Shown piece by piece: positions 1 through 6,083 of a stretch of 8,875 bases of DNA (the stretch's first letter is position 1; each line of letters starts with the position of its first letter). This DNA is from an uncultured bacterium. GTDB lineage: Bacteria; Patescibacteriota; Minisyncoccia; Spechtbacterales; HO2-43-30. The position numbers and the translations under genes were made by a program. The stretch covers positions 1 to 8,875 of the forward strand of contig CAJXHR010000018.1 of NCBI GenBank assembly GCA_913054525.1, read 5' to 3'. Below the pieces are notes generated by a model, which saw only the letters and a program-made list of their open reading frames with translations, was not told the DNA's origin and made no database searches.

Positions 1-882
1 CCGATCTGGCCACAAGTGGGGTTTTACCTCCGTGAACACCCGAACGATCAGGCCAATGACCGTTGGGACTTCCTGCGGATGAAAATGCAGAACAGCGCAT
101 ACGGCGCGCATGAAAGGGCCAAGGAGAATGCGGCGCGGCTCGCGGAGCGGGAAACAAACAAGCTGAAATGGGACGACCACCGCGCGGACTCACGGCCCCT
201 CTTTGAGGTAATGGCCGGCGAAACCGGGCATAGCGTGATCTACGCCAAGGACTGCCGGTCCGGAAAGCAGGCCGGTAATCTTCAAATGGCCATCCGCGGT
301 GACGGCCAAAGGATATATCTCTCGGACTGGCAAACCCTCTTTACCCCAAGAGGAAAGGAGGAGCTGGACCTCTCGGGGTTCCCGCAGAACGGCATACCGA
401 TGGAATCCGAGGACGGGGAAAGGGGCATTGCTCGCTTCGTGCGGCGCCTCCTTGAAGAAGTACGCGTGAAACAATGCGCGTACCATTTCCTTGATGAGAT
501 TGAGGCCGCCAACAGCGTACTCGATCTTACCGAAGGGAAACGCGGCAAAGCCAAGGGCATTATGCCCAACTGGACCGAACGGAAGGATCCGACCGCGACG
601 CCACGGGTAGGGCCGATAGCGCTCGCGGTGAACGGCACGGGGAAAAACCTGAAGCTCGTGGAGGTCCACTCCCCGGTCTTCACGCTCCCCGAAGCCGGAG
701 CCAGCGTACCCTGTGCCCTACAGGACGACCCCGAGGACGCTGAAGACGTCGCTCGCTTAAAGCAGGTACTTCGACAGATGGCAAACCGCGATCGCAAGAA
801 CCGGGAAAAGGCCTCTGACGAAGAGGCCAAACCCGACGAAAGCGAGACGGAGCCGCAAGAGGCACCTGCCAACGCCGGGTAA
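1..882 (+). CDS. Unrecognised GC-rich protein, probably 5'-truncated
   Basis: I do not recognise this protein. The reading frame is open from base 1 to the TAA at 880-882. The first possible start inside the window is a GTG at 16, with no Shine-Dalgarno sequence before it, so the gene probably begins upstream and about 293 codons are visible. The product is hydrophilic, with no membrane segment, signal peptide or known catalytic motif that I can see. The N-terminal part is rich in charged residues and looks helical. The middle has a globular look, with aromatic and aliphatic residues. The last ~55 residues are a low-complexity tail rich in E, D, K, A and P, probably disordered. By rough count the GC content is near 58-60%, against about 42-46% for ftsH, so base composition differs clearly from its neighbours. 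It ends in its own strong terminator and converges on the next gene. Transfer from elsewhere or a lineage-specific gene are both possible. Confidence 0.6.
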   Translation, partial: PIWPQVGFYLREHPNDQANDRWDFLRMKMQNSAYGAHERAKENAARLAERETNKLKWDDHRADSRPLFEVMAGETGHSVIYAKDCRSGKQAGNLQMAIRGDGQRIYLSDWQTLFTPRGKEELDLSGFPQNGIPMESEDGERGIARFVRRLLEEVRVKQCAYHFLDEIEAANSVLDLTEGKRGKAKGIMPNWTERKDPTATPRVGPIALAVNGTGKNLKLVEVHSPVFTLPEAGASVPCALQDDPEDAEDVARLKQVLRQMANRDRKNREKASDEEAKPDESETEPQEAPANAG

Positions 883-897
883 ATCGAATCCGGCATA

Positions 898-938
898 CCC
901 CCCCCCGATCTAAAAAATCGGAGGGGGGTTTTCTTTTT
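898..938 (+). terminator. Rho-independent terminator of the first gene
   Basis: A run of nine C followed by GAT (898-909) pairs with ATCGG-A-GGGGGG (917-928), with one C/A mismatch and a 7-nt A-rich loop. The tract TTTTCTTTTT follows. The structure lies 15 nt after the TAA of the GC-rich gene. The long G/C run makes it very stable. Confidence 0.85.
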
Positions 939-944
939 ATTTAA

Positions 945-976
945 AAAACAAGGCGTTCCGCAATTGCAGAACGCCT
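945..976 (-). terminator. Terminator of the minus-strand unknown gene
   Basis: AGGCGTTC (951-958) and GAACGCCT (969-976) form a perfect 8-bp stem. The inner GCAATTGC (960-967) is itself palindromic around the same centre. Read on the minus strand, the stem is followed by TGTTTTTT, the usual U-tract. It starts 8 nt beyond the stop codon of the gene ending at 985, so it fits as that gene's terminator. Confidence 0.75.
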
Positions 977-984
977 TTTAAAAT

Positions 985-1512
985 CTACTCCACTTCTTTT
1001 AAAAACGGAGGAACTTCATTTTCGTCTACCGGATAGAGGCTTAGGGCGATATTTCCGTTTGCCCACTGAACAAGCAGCATCCGATAGAGCAATTCCTCAT
1101 CTTTTCTTAATCGCATGTAAAGAGAGCTAAACGACCTATCTTCCAACCGGCTTATCCGGAGATTAACATAAGAGGAGTCGCCAAACCCGAATGGCTTATC
1201 TTCCCCGAATCTTCCAAAAACAATTTCCTGGTTTGTACTATTCCAATTTCCCCGCCTTTTCAGGACAAGCTCGCCAAATTCAGCTTTTTCCATGGAACGG
1301 GGAGGACTGTAGTCAACCCGATCATTCAAGAGATCGGCGCCCATAGAAGGAAAGTAAAACTTATTCCATTTTGCGCCGGCCGGAGATCGATGCCTAATCA
1401 TTCCCTGCGCATTTTGAGGCCCCTCGCCATTGCGAAAAATCATGCCGACTCTTAACCAGAAAAAATCTCCCACTTTTTCAAAATCATCAGTACTTACCTC
1501 AACCGATGCCAT
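985..1512 (-). CDS. Unrecognised small cytoplasmic protein, 175 aa
   Basis: I do not recognise this protein. I chose the ATG at 1512-1510 because AAAGGAGG (1527-1520 on the minus strand) lies exactly 7 nt before it. The frame is open 12 codons further up, to 1548, but that start has no comparable ribosome site. The product has 175 residues, with no signal peptide or membrane segment. It is rich in aromatic residues and arginine, with alternating hydrophobic stretches that suggest a beta-rich fold (for example FFWLRVGMIF near residues 17-26 and LLYRMLLVQW near 140-150). No catalytic motif is apparent. The gene stands alone, with a perfect sigma-70 promoter, a strong Shine-Dalgarno sequence and a terminator of its own, which suggests strong constitutive expression. 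It is divergent from ftsH and convergent with the GC-rich gene. A functional link to ftsH is possible but unproven. Confidence 0.75.
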   Translation of the reverse strand: MASVEVSTDDFEKVGDFFWLRVGMIFRNGEGPQNAQGMIRHRSPAGAKWNKFYFPSMGADLLNDRVDYSPPRSMEKAEFGELVLKRRGNWNSTNQEIVFGRFGEDKPFGFGDSSYVNLRISRLEDRSFSSLYMRLRKDEELLYRMLLVQWANGNIALSLYPVDENEVPPFLKEVE

Positions 1513-1519
1513 ATCGCTG

Positions 1520-1527
1520 CCTCCTTT
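1520..1527 (-). promoter_or_regulatory. Strong Shine-Dalgarno site that decides the start
   Basis: AAAGGAGG on the minus strand lies 7 nt before the ATG at 1512. This selects the 175-residue start over the longer open frame beginning at 1548. Confidence 0.85.
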
Positions 1528-1568
1528 CGCACGCATGCTTTTTGTCAATTCCTACCTAACTTTCTCAT

Positions 1569-1597
1569 ATTATATATCAAAACATTTAATATGTCAA
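1569..1597 (-). promoter_or_regulatory. Perfect sigma-70 consensus promoter
   Basis: On the minus strand TTGACA (1597-1592) and TATAAT (1574-1569) are separated by exactly 17 nt, matching the housekeeping consensus 12 of 12. The predicted transcription start near 1562 gives a leader of about 50 nt before the ATG at 1512. It drives the unknown minus-strand gene and lies back to back with the ftsH promoter. Confidence 0.85.
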
Positions 1598-1613
1598 TGA
1601 ATTCGCGTGTTGT

Positions 1614-1642
1614 TTGCTAAATGTTTTTTTCCGTGTTATAAA
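1614..1642 (+). promoter_or_regulatory. Extended -10 promoter of ftsH, predicted leaderless
   Basis: TTGCTA (1614-1619) and TATAAA (1637-1642) are 17 nt apart. A TGn extension (1634-1636) precedes the -10 box. Transcription would normally begin 6-8 nt after the -10 box, at about 1649, which is the A of the ftsH ATG. No Shine-Dalgarno sequence can be seen before that ATG, which agrees with a leaderless message. Evidence is by eye only. Confidence 0.6.
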
Positions 1643-1648
1643 TATCAT

Positions 1649-3469
1649 ATGCCTAAATTTCTCACCAAACACGTCATAACAATCCTCATTGTAATCCTGG
1701 CAATTGCGGGCTTTTCCGCATTGCTTGCCTCTCCATTTGACAAGACAGAGGAAGTTTCTCTGAGCAAGCTGGTAGAAGAAATAAATAACGGCAGCGTTAC
1801 GCAAATCAGAGTTGAAGGCAACAACCTTAAAATAATCCTTGAAGACGAAACCAAGCAGCTATCACGCAAAGAGGCGGAAAGCTCCCTTACGGAATCACTT
1901 GTAAACTATGGGGTAAACCCCGAAAAATTAGGCGCGGTTAACATGGAGCTCAAAAGGGAGGGCGGCATGGCATATTGGGCGGGCGCGATACTGCCCTTTA
2001 TGCTCCCCTTTCTCATCATAGGACTTTTCCTCTGGTTTATGCTGCGCTCCGCCCAGAGAGGCACATCCCAGGCATTTACTTTTGCTAAGGCTAAAGCAAA
2101 ACTTTTCGGCCCCCAGGGCAAGAAGCAGGATGTCACATTCAAGGATGTAGCCAATGCCGTTGAGGCAAAAGCGGAACTTTTGGAGATTGTGGAGTTCTTA
2201 AAACGCCCCAAAAAATTCCTTGATATGGGCGCAACGATCCCAAGAGGAGTGCTTTTGATGGGCGCGCCCGGAACAGGAAAGACATTGCTTGCAAGAGCGG
2301 TTTCCGGCGAAGCAGAAGTTCCCTTCTTCTCGATTTCAGGATCAGAGTTTGTAGAAATGTTTGTAGGGGTGGGCGCGGCACGAGTCAGAGATTTATTCGA
2401 AACAGCAAAAAAGAGTGCTCCCGCGATTATCTTCATTGATGAGATTGACGCGGTAGGACGCCTTCGAGGCGCAGGCCTTGGCGGAGGAAATGATGAGCGC
2501 GAACAAACGCTCAATCAGATACTTTCTGAAATGGATGGCTTTGAGCGCCAAACAAATGTAATAGTTATTGCGGCAACCAATCGCCCCGATGTGCTTGATC
2601 CTGCACTTCTCCGTCCCGGCAGATTCGACAGAAGAGTTGTAATAGACGAACCCGATATCAAGGCCCGCGAAGAAATTTTAAAAATTCACGCAAAAGACAA
2701 GCCGCTTGTAAAAAACGCAGATTTACACGTCGTTGCGCAGCGCACTCCGGGATTTTCGGGAGCCGATCTTGCCAGCGTGATGAACGAGGCAGCAATCCTT
2801 GCCGCGGGCAACAACCAAAAAACAATCACTCAAAATGATATATTGATATCTATTGAAAAAGTGCTTCTTGGACCGGAACGAAGAAGCCACGTGTACAGCA
2901 AAAGAGAAAAAGAGATTGCAGCGTATCATGAAGCAGGCCACGCCCTTGTAGTAAATTCCCTCCCCCACACCGACCCGGTGCATAAAATTTCTATTATTTC
3001 GCGCGGCAAAGCCGCCGGGTATACGCTCAAGCTGCCTCTAGAAGATAAACATTTTCGTACAAAAACAGAATTCGTGGAGGAGCTGGCTGTAATGCTTGGC
3101 GGATATGCAGCAGAGAAAGGTGTATTCAACGAGCTTACGACCGGCGCTTCAAGTGACCTCCAGAAAGCGTCCGACCTTGCGCGAAAAATGGTAATGCAGT
3201 ATGGTATGAGCGATAAACTCGGGCCGGTAACTTTCGGCGACAGAGAAGAGCTGGTGTTTCTGGGCAAAGAACTTGGCGAGCAGAAAAATTATTCCGAAGG
3301 CACAGCGCAAGAGATAGATAAGGAAGTTTCAAAGTTCATCGCCTCAGCGCTCAAAACTGCCCAAAAAATTATCAAAGAAAGAAAAGAAAAACTCCAACAA
3401 ATCGCCGAAGTGCTTGTGAAAAAAGAGACGATAGATAAGAAGGAATTTGAAGAGCTGATGGCAACCTAA
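1649..3469 (+). CDS. ftsH: ATP-dependent zinc metalloprotease FtsH
   Basis: This is the membrane-anchored AAA+ protease that extracts and degrades misfolded membrane proteins and short-lived regulators as a hexamer facing the cytoplasm. It has 606 residues, close to the usual 600-650. Two membrane segments (about 8-27 and 112-132) flank an ~80-residue extracytoplasmic domain. The AAA module shows Walker A GAPGTGKT (205-212), the pore FVG motif (238-240), Walker B IIFIDEID (260-267) and the second region of homology with arginine fingers (about 312-329). The protease domain has HEAGH (427-431) and the likely third zinc ligand D503 in [10 protein letters not shown] short helical tail (about 555-606) closes the protein. 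I chose the ATG at 1649 over an in-frame GTG at 1607 because it starts directly before the membrane anchor and because the GTG lies upstream of the predicted promoter boxes. The stop codon is only 2 nt before tRNA-Ile, so the tRNAs are probably co-transcribed. All key residues are present. Confidence 0.97.
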   Translation: MPKFLTKHVITILIVILAIAGFSALLASPFDKTEEVSLSKLVEEINNGSVTQIRVEGNNLKIILEDETKQLSRKEAESSLTESLVNYGVNPEKLGAVNMELKREGGMAYWAGAILPFMLPFLIIGLFLWFMLRSAQRGTSQAFTFAKAKAKLFGPQGKKQDVTFKDVANAVEAKAELLEIVEFLKRPKKFLDMGATIPRGVLLMGAPGTGKTLLARAVSGEAEVPFFSISGSEFVEMFVGVGAARVRDLFETAKKSAPAIIFIDEIDAVGRLRGAGLGGGNDEREQTLNQILSEMDGFERQTNVIVIAATNRPDVLDPALLRPGRFDRRVVIDEPDIKAREEILKIHAKDKPLVKNADLHVVAQRTPGFSGADLASVMNEAAILAAGNNQKTITQNDILISIEKVLLGPERRSHVYSKREKEIAAYHEAGHALVVNSLPHTDPVHKISIISRGKAAGYTLKLPLEDKHFRTKTEFVEELAVMLGGYAAEKGVFNELTTGASSDLQKASDLARKMVMQYGMSDKLGPVTFGDREELVFLGKELGEQKNYSEGTAQEIDKEVSKFIASALKTAQKIIKERKEKLQQIAEVLVKKETIDKKEFEELMAT

Positions 3470-3471
3470 GA

Positions 3472-3543
3472 GGGTGCATAGCTCAATGGTAGAGCACGAA
3501 GCTTATACCTTCGCGGTTCTTGGTTCGAATCCAAGTGCACCCA
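3472..3543 (+). tRNA. tRNA-Ile(UAU)
   Basis: A complete cloverleaf: acceptor GGGTGCA/TGCACCC, D-stem GCTC/GAGC, anticodon stem CGAAG/CTTCG, loop CTTATAC with anticodon TAT, and T-arm CTTGG-TTCGAAT-CCAAG. A73 is the discriminator and CCA is not encoded (CAG follows). Anticodon UAU reads AUA directly, whereas most bacteria use a CAU tRNA modified to lysidine by TilS. It begins 2 nt after the ftsH stop, so its 5' end must be released by RNase P from the ftsH message or a promoter within ftsH. Confidence 0.93.
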
Positions 3544-3549
3544 CAGCAT

Positions 3550-3626
3550 GGGCGGTTAGCTCATTTGGTTAGAGCGTCACATTGACATTGTGAAGGTGAT
3601 AGGTTCGAATCCTATACCGCCCACCA
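3550..3626 (+). tRNA. tRNA-Val(GAC)
   Basis: A complete cloverleaf: acceptor GGGCGGT/ACCGCCC, D-stem GCTC/GAGC, anticodon stem TCACA/TGTGA, loop TTGACAT with anticodon GAC, and T-arm ATAGG/CCTAT. It carries an encoded CCA (3624-3626), the only one of the six tRNAs here that does. It lies 6 nt after tRNA-Ile. It reads GUC and GUU codons. Confidence 0.95.
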
Positions 3627-3649
3627 AATCAGGCTCGGCCCATATATTC

Positions 3650-4354
3650 ATGAACCCAAAAATTATATATGAGGATGAAAATGTAATTGTGATTGATAAG
3701 CCCGCGGGACTTACGGTGCACGCATCGGATGAAAGGCATAAAAGGGAGACATTGGTCTCTTTTTTGGTTGAGCACCATCCCCCGTTGAAAAATATCGGAG
3801 AAAACGCCCTGCGCCCCGGCATTGTACATCGACTCGATAAAGAAACATCGGGATTAATGGTTATTGCCAAAAATAATGAAACGTTTTTTGATTTAAAAAA
3901 ACAATTTCAGGAAAGAAAAATTGAGAAGAAATATATTGCGCTTGTTTCGGGAGCCGTAGAAAAAAATGAAGGCATCATTGATACTCCCCTAATCAAAACC
4001 GGCACCACTACAAGAGTTATGAATGGCGCCGCGAATCAATCCCTCGCCGGAGGATCAGGCCCAAATAGATCCGCTATTACCGAATATAAGGTTATCGGAC
4101 GATATAGTGAATATACCCTTGTAGAAATTCGGCCGAAAACCGGCCGGCAGCATCAGATTCGCGTACATTTTACATCAATAAATCACCCGATAGCGTGCGA
4201 TAAACTATACGGAAGAAAAGCCAAAAAATGTCCGGCAGGGCTCACCCGCCACTTTTTGCATGCCTACCACTTGAAATTTACTCTAAAAAATGCTTTAATG
4301 GAATTTGAGAGCGAACTGCCCAAGGATTTGGCGGATGCCCTCAAAATGCTATGA
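3650..4354 (+). CDS. RluA-family RNA pseudouridine synthase
   Basis: This enzyme isomerises uridine to pseudouridine in rRNA and/or tRNA. It has 234 residues with a single RluA catalytic domain. The signature [10 protein letters not shown] (60-69) holds the catalytic aspartate D63, and [12 protein letters not shown] (163-174) is the second conserved family motif. There is no N-terminal S4 RNA-binding domain, so it resembles short RluA rather than RluC/RluD. The exact target base cannot be told from sequence, so I give no gene symbol. I chose the ATG at 3650 because the frame's upstream extension runs into tRNA-Val. No Shine-Dalgarno sequence precedes it, and only 23 nt separate it from the tRNA. 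Its TGA overlaps the ATG of rplS in ATGA (4351-4354), which suggests translational coupling. A short insert (about 120-140, rich in G, N and S) separates the two motifs. Confidence 0.93.
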   Translation: MNPKIIYEDENVIVIDKPAGLTVHASDERHKRETLVSFLVEHHPPLKNIGENALRPGIVHRLDKETSGLMVIAKNNETFFDLKKQFQERKIEKKYIALVSGAVEKNEGIIDTPLIKTGTTTRVMNGAANQSLAGGSGPNRSAITEYKVIGRYSEYTLVEIRPKTGRQHQIRVHFTSINHPIACDKLYGRKAKKCPAGLTRHFLHAYHLKFTLKNALMEFESELPKDLADALKML

Positions 4355-4812
4355 ACAAACTGCAAGCATTCGTACAGCAATATACAAAGCAAAATGTCCC
4401 GCCCCTTCGGGCCGGAGACACTGTTCGCGTACACGAGCGCGTAAAAGAAAAAAACGGGGAAAGAATTCAGATTTTTGAAGGCATTGTAATAGCAAGAAAG
4501 CATGGCCTCAAAGGACCAAATGCCACCTTTACTGTGCGTAAAATATCGGCACATAATGTAGGAGTTGAAAAAATATTTCCCATGCACTCTCCCAGAATTC
4601 AAAAAATAGAAATTGTAAAACACGACAAAGTCCGGAGAGCAAAGCTTTATTATATCCGCGATCTTCGTGGCAAGAAAAAGAAACGAAAGGCATCAAAAAT
4701 GCTTGGGCTGGTGTACGAAGAGGCAGTGCCCGAGAAAGAGGTTACCGATGAAGGATCTACACCAGAAGAAGCGACGACCGAGCAAACTCCTGAAGAAGAA
4801 AAAGCCGAATAA
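4351..4812 (+). CDS. rplS: Large ribosomal subunit protein bL19
   Basis: bL19 sits at the interface of the 50S and 30S subunits and supports intersubunit bridges. Residues 1-~115 align well with the family by eye: [15 protein letters not shown] (about 17-31), [10 protein letters not shown] (41-50), TFTVRKIS (59-66), [11 protein letters not shown] (71-81) and [14 protein letters not shown] (95-108). E. coli bL19 has 115 residues; this one has 153. The extra C-terminal ~38 residues begin after a basic cluster (KKKKRK, 108-113) and become an acidic tail rich in E, T and P. The start overlaps the rluA-like stop by 4 nt, so ribosomes probably reinitiate here; no clear Shine-Dalgarno sequence lies at the right distance. 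In E. coli rplS sits with rpsP-rimM-trmD, and none of these is present here. The stop is 4 nt before tRNA-Leu. Confidence 0.96.
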   Translation: MNKLQAFVQQYTKQNVPPLRAGDTVRVHERVKEKNGERIQIFEGIVIARKHGLKGPNATFTVRKISAHNVGVEKIFPMHSPRIQKIEIVKHDKVRRAKLYYIRDLRGKKKKRKASKMLGLVYEEAVPEKEVTDEGSTPEEATTEQTPEEEKAE

Positions 4813-4816
4813 AATC

Positions 4817-4899
4817 GCCCAGGTGGTGGAATTGGTATACACAGCAGCTTGAGGGGCTGTGTCCGTAAGGACGTGCGGGTTCAAGTCCCGCCCTGGGCA
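4817..4899 (+). tRNA. tRNA-Leu(GAG)
   Basis: A class II tRNA with acceptor GCCCAGG/CCTGGGC, D-stem GTG/CAC, anticodon stem GCAGC/GCTGT (one G-U pair), loop TTGAGGG with anticodon GAG, and a long variable arm with stem GTCC/GGAC and loop GTAA. The T-arm is GCGGG-TTCAAGT-CCCGC. The discriminator is A and CCA is not encoded. It is wedged between the rplS stop (4 nt away) and the mscS start (4 nt away), and reads CUC and CUU codons. Confidence 0.95.
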
Positions 4900-4903
4900 T
4901 ACT

Positions 4904-5773
4904 ATGACGGAAATTCAAATAGAAAATATAATAAGTTTTATTATTCCCTGGCTTTTAGCTCATGGGGTAAAAATTGTTTTTATCCTTTTCGGCGCTTTTG
5001 TGCTGAACCGAATTGCAAAAAAATTCATAGAAAAAGCAGTACGGAAAGCAGTCACCTCGGAGGGACGCGGTGCTGAAGCAGAACGGAAGAGAGAGGAGAC
5101 GCTGATTAAAATTTTTGTCGGAGGCCTAAAGCTTATCGTATGGACAATAGCGATAGTAATGACCCTTCCCGAGTTTGGCATAAACATCGGGCCGATTCTC
5201 GCGGGAGCCGGAGTTTTGGGGCTGGCTATAGGGTTTGGGACACAGCATATGGTACGAGATTTCTTGGCCGGTCTTTTCGTCATCTTGGAAAATCAATACC
5301 GGGTAGAGGACTATATCTGCCTGGATAGCACCTGCGGCACCATAGAAGACATCACTCTGCGAAAAACAGTATTGAGGGACCTCCATGGCACAGTTCATCA
5401 CATTGCCCATGGGTCAGTAGGCATAGTTTCCAATTACACCAAAAAGCTTGGGATCGCCCGCATGGATATAAGCGTTGCTTACAAAGAAGATATAGACCAC
5501 GTCATGGAAGTAATCAATCAAGTAGGGAAAAAAATGGCGGAAGAATCCCCATGGAAAGAAGATACTCTTACGGCTATTCAAGCTTCAGGAACGGGGCCAA
5601 GCAATTTTGCCGATTCCGGCGTAGAAATAACAGTTTCGGGTGAAACAAAAGTTGGGACGCAATGGGGTATGCTTCGCGAATTTAGGAGAAGAATCAAATA
5701 CGCTTTTGACAAAGAGGGTATCGAAATCCCATTCCCTCAAAGAACTGTCTGGATGAAGAAGGAAGGGAAGTAG
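4904..5773 (+). CDS. MscS-family small-conductance mechanosensitive channel
   Basis: This membrane channel opens under membrane tension and releases solutes during osmotic downshock. It has 289 residues, close to the 286 of E. coli MscS. Three membrane segments are visible (about 10-38, 68-88 and 96-128). The third carries the family's pore signature: Gly/Ala-rich packing in GAGVLGLAIGFG (101-112), followed by TQHMVRDFLAGLFVILE (113-129) and QYRVEDYI (131-138). A beta domain and an alpha/beta C-terminal vestibule domain follow. Two cysteines (139, 144) flank a short loop in the beta domain. The charged loop between TM1 and TM2 (about 39-66) is rich in K, R and E. I chose the ATG at 4904 because the frame upstream overlaps tRNA-Leu. 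No Shine-Dalgarno sequence is present; after 3'-trimming of the tRNA, only about 4 nt of leader would remain. MscS paralogues vary in gating, so conductance cannot be predicted. Confidence 0.95.
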   Translation: MTEIQIENIISFIIPWLLAHGVKIVFILFGAFVLNRIAKKFIEKAVRKAVTSEGRGAEAERKREETLIKIFVGGLKLIVWTIAIVMTLPEFGINIGPILAGAGVLGLAIGFGTQHMVRDFLAGLFVILENQYRVEDYICLDSTCGTIEDITLRKTVLRDLHGTVHHIAHGSVGIVSNYTKKLGIARMDISVAYKEDIDHVMEVINQVGKKMAEESPWKEDTLTAIQASGTGPSNFADSGVEITVSGETKVGTQWGMLREFRRRIKYAFDKEGIEIPFPQRTVWMKKEGK

Positions 5774-5787
5774 CTCTGGATTTATCA

Positions 5788-5813
5788 AGGGGTACTAAAA
5801 AATTGTAGCCCCT
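5788..5813 (+). other. Hairpin in the 3' region of mscS
   Basis: AGGGG-TAC (5788-5795) pairs with GTA-G-CCCCT (5805-5813), with one bulged G and an A/T-rich loop. No U-tract follows, so it is not a clear terminator. It could stabilise the mscS mRNA end. Confidence 0.35.
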
Positions 5814-5832
5814 CACATATGTTCGGGACGCT

Positions 5833-5869
5833 AAAATTTCTTACCGAATCAAAGATTTGGAGAAATTTT
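5833..5869 (+). terminator. Long imperfect hairpin between mscS and tRNA-Val
   Basis: AAAATTTCT (5833-5841) and AGAAATTTT (5861-5869) are a perfect 9-bp inverted repeat. Inside, CCGAATC (5844-5850) pairs with GATTTGG (5854-5860) around an AAA loop, with one G-U pair and a 2-nt bulge between the stems. The 3' arm ends in TTTT, then GG before the tRNA, so termination would be weak. It could instead be a processing site. It ends 2 nt before tRNA-Val. Confidence 0.4.
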
Positions 5870-5871
5870 GG

Positions 5872-5944
5872 GGGCGCTTAACTCAGTGGCCAGAGTGCTT
5901 CCTTTACACGGAAGAAGTCGGGAGTTCGACTCTCTCAGCGCCCA
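5872..5944 (+). tRNA. tRNA-Val(UAC)
   Basis: A complete cloverleaf: acceptor GGGCGCT/AGCGCCC, D-stem ACTC/GAGT, anticodon stem CTTCC/GGAAG, loop TTTACAC with anticodon TAC, and T-arm GGGAG/CTCTC (one G-U pair). The discriminator is A and CCA is not encoded. It reads GUA, GUG and possibly other GUN codons, and complements tRNA-Val(GAC) at 3550. Confidence 0.95.
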
Positions 5945-5968
5945 CACCTTGATTTCGAGAATATTTTC

Positions 5969-6040
5969 GCCGCGGTAGCTCAGGGGTAGAGCAGTAGCTT
6001 GAAGAGCTTCGTGTCGGGGGTTCGATTCCCTCCCGCGGCA
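5969..6040 (+). tRNA. tRNA-Phe(GAA)
   Basis: The cloverleaf has acceptor GCCGCGG/CCGCGGC, D-stem GCTC/GAGC, loop TTGAAGA with anticodon GAA, and T-arm GGGGG/CCCTC (one G-U pair). Discriminator A73, G27-C43, G44, U45 and U59 fit Phe identity. Two oddities: the anticodon stem GTAGC/GCTTC has a U-U mismatch at 28-42, and position 37 is G where bacterial tRNA-Phe usually has A. CCA is not encoded. It lies 24 nt after tRNA-Val. Confidence 0.92.
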
Positions 6041-6047
6041 CATATAA

Positions 6048-6083
6048 AAACAGACTATCCTAAGGATAGTCTGTTTGATTTTT
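6048..6083. terminator. Bidirectional terminator between tRNA-Phe and ppsA
   Basis: AAACAGACTATCC (6048-6060) and GGATAGTCTGTTT (6064-6076) form a perfect 13-bp stem with a TAA loop. GATTTTT follows on the plus strand, and TTTTTATATG begins within and after the stem on the minus strand. It therefore serves both the plus-strand tRNA pair and the convergent ppsA, whose stop codon lies at 6082-6084. Confidence 0.88.

Noticed and set aside
282..896. 204-residue open frame on the minus strand opposite the first gene
   Set aside because: Its composition is serine/arginine-rich and unstructured, it overlaps a longer plus-strand frame that is open from base 1 to a stop with a terminator, and GC-rich coding sequence readily leaves such open antisense frames.
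1513..1548. Longer N-terminus for the unknown minus-strand gene
   Set aside because: The internal ATG at 1512 has an ideal Shine-Dalgarno sequence 7 nt upstream, and that site would lie inside the longer reading frame.
1607..1648. Upstream GTG start for ftsH
   Set aside because: It would lie upstream of the predicted -35 and -10 boxes and add a Cys/Phe-rich stretch not expected before the FtsH membrane anchor. The ATG at 1649 fits the family.
3590..3649. Upstream start for the pseudouridine synthase
   Set aside because: It lies inside tRNA-Val; the ATG at 3650 fits the family's N-terminus.
4352..4354. Recoding of UGA as glycine, as in some CPR groups
   Set aside because: The TGA at the end of the pseudouridine synthase falls at the expected end of the protein and overlaps the rplS start; all proteins read well with the standard bacterial code.
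4859..4903. Upstream start for the MscS channel
   Set aside because: It lies inside tRNA-Leu; the ATG at 4904 gives a normal N-terminus and length.
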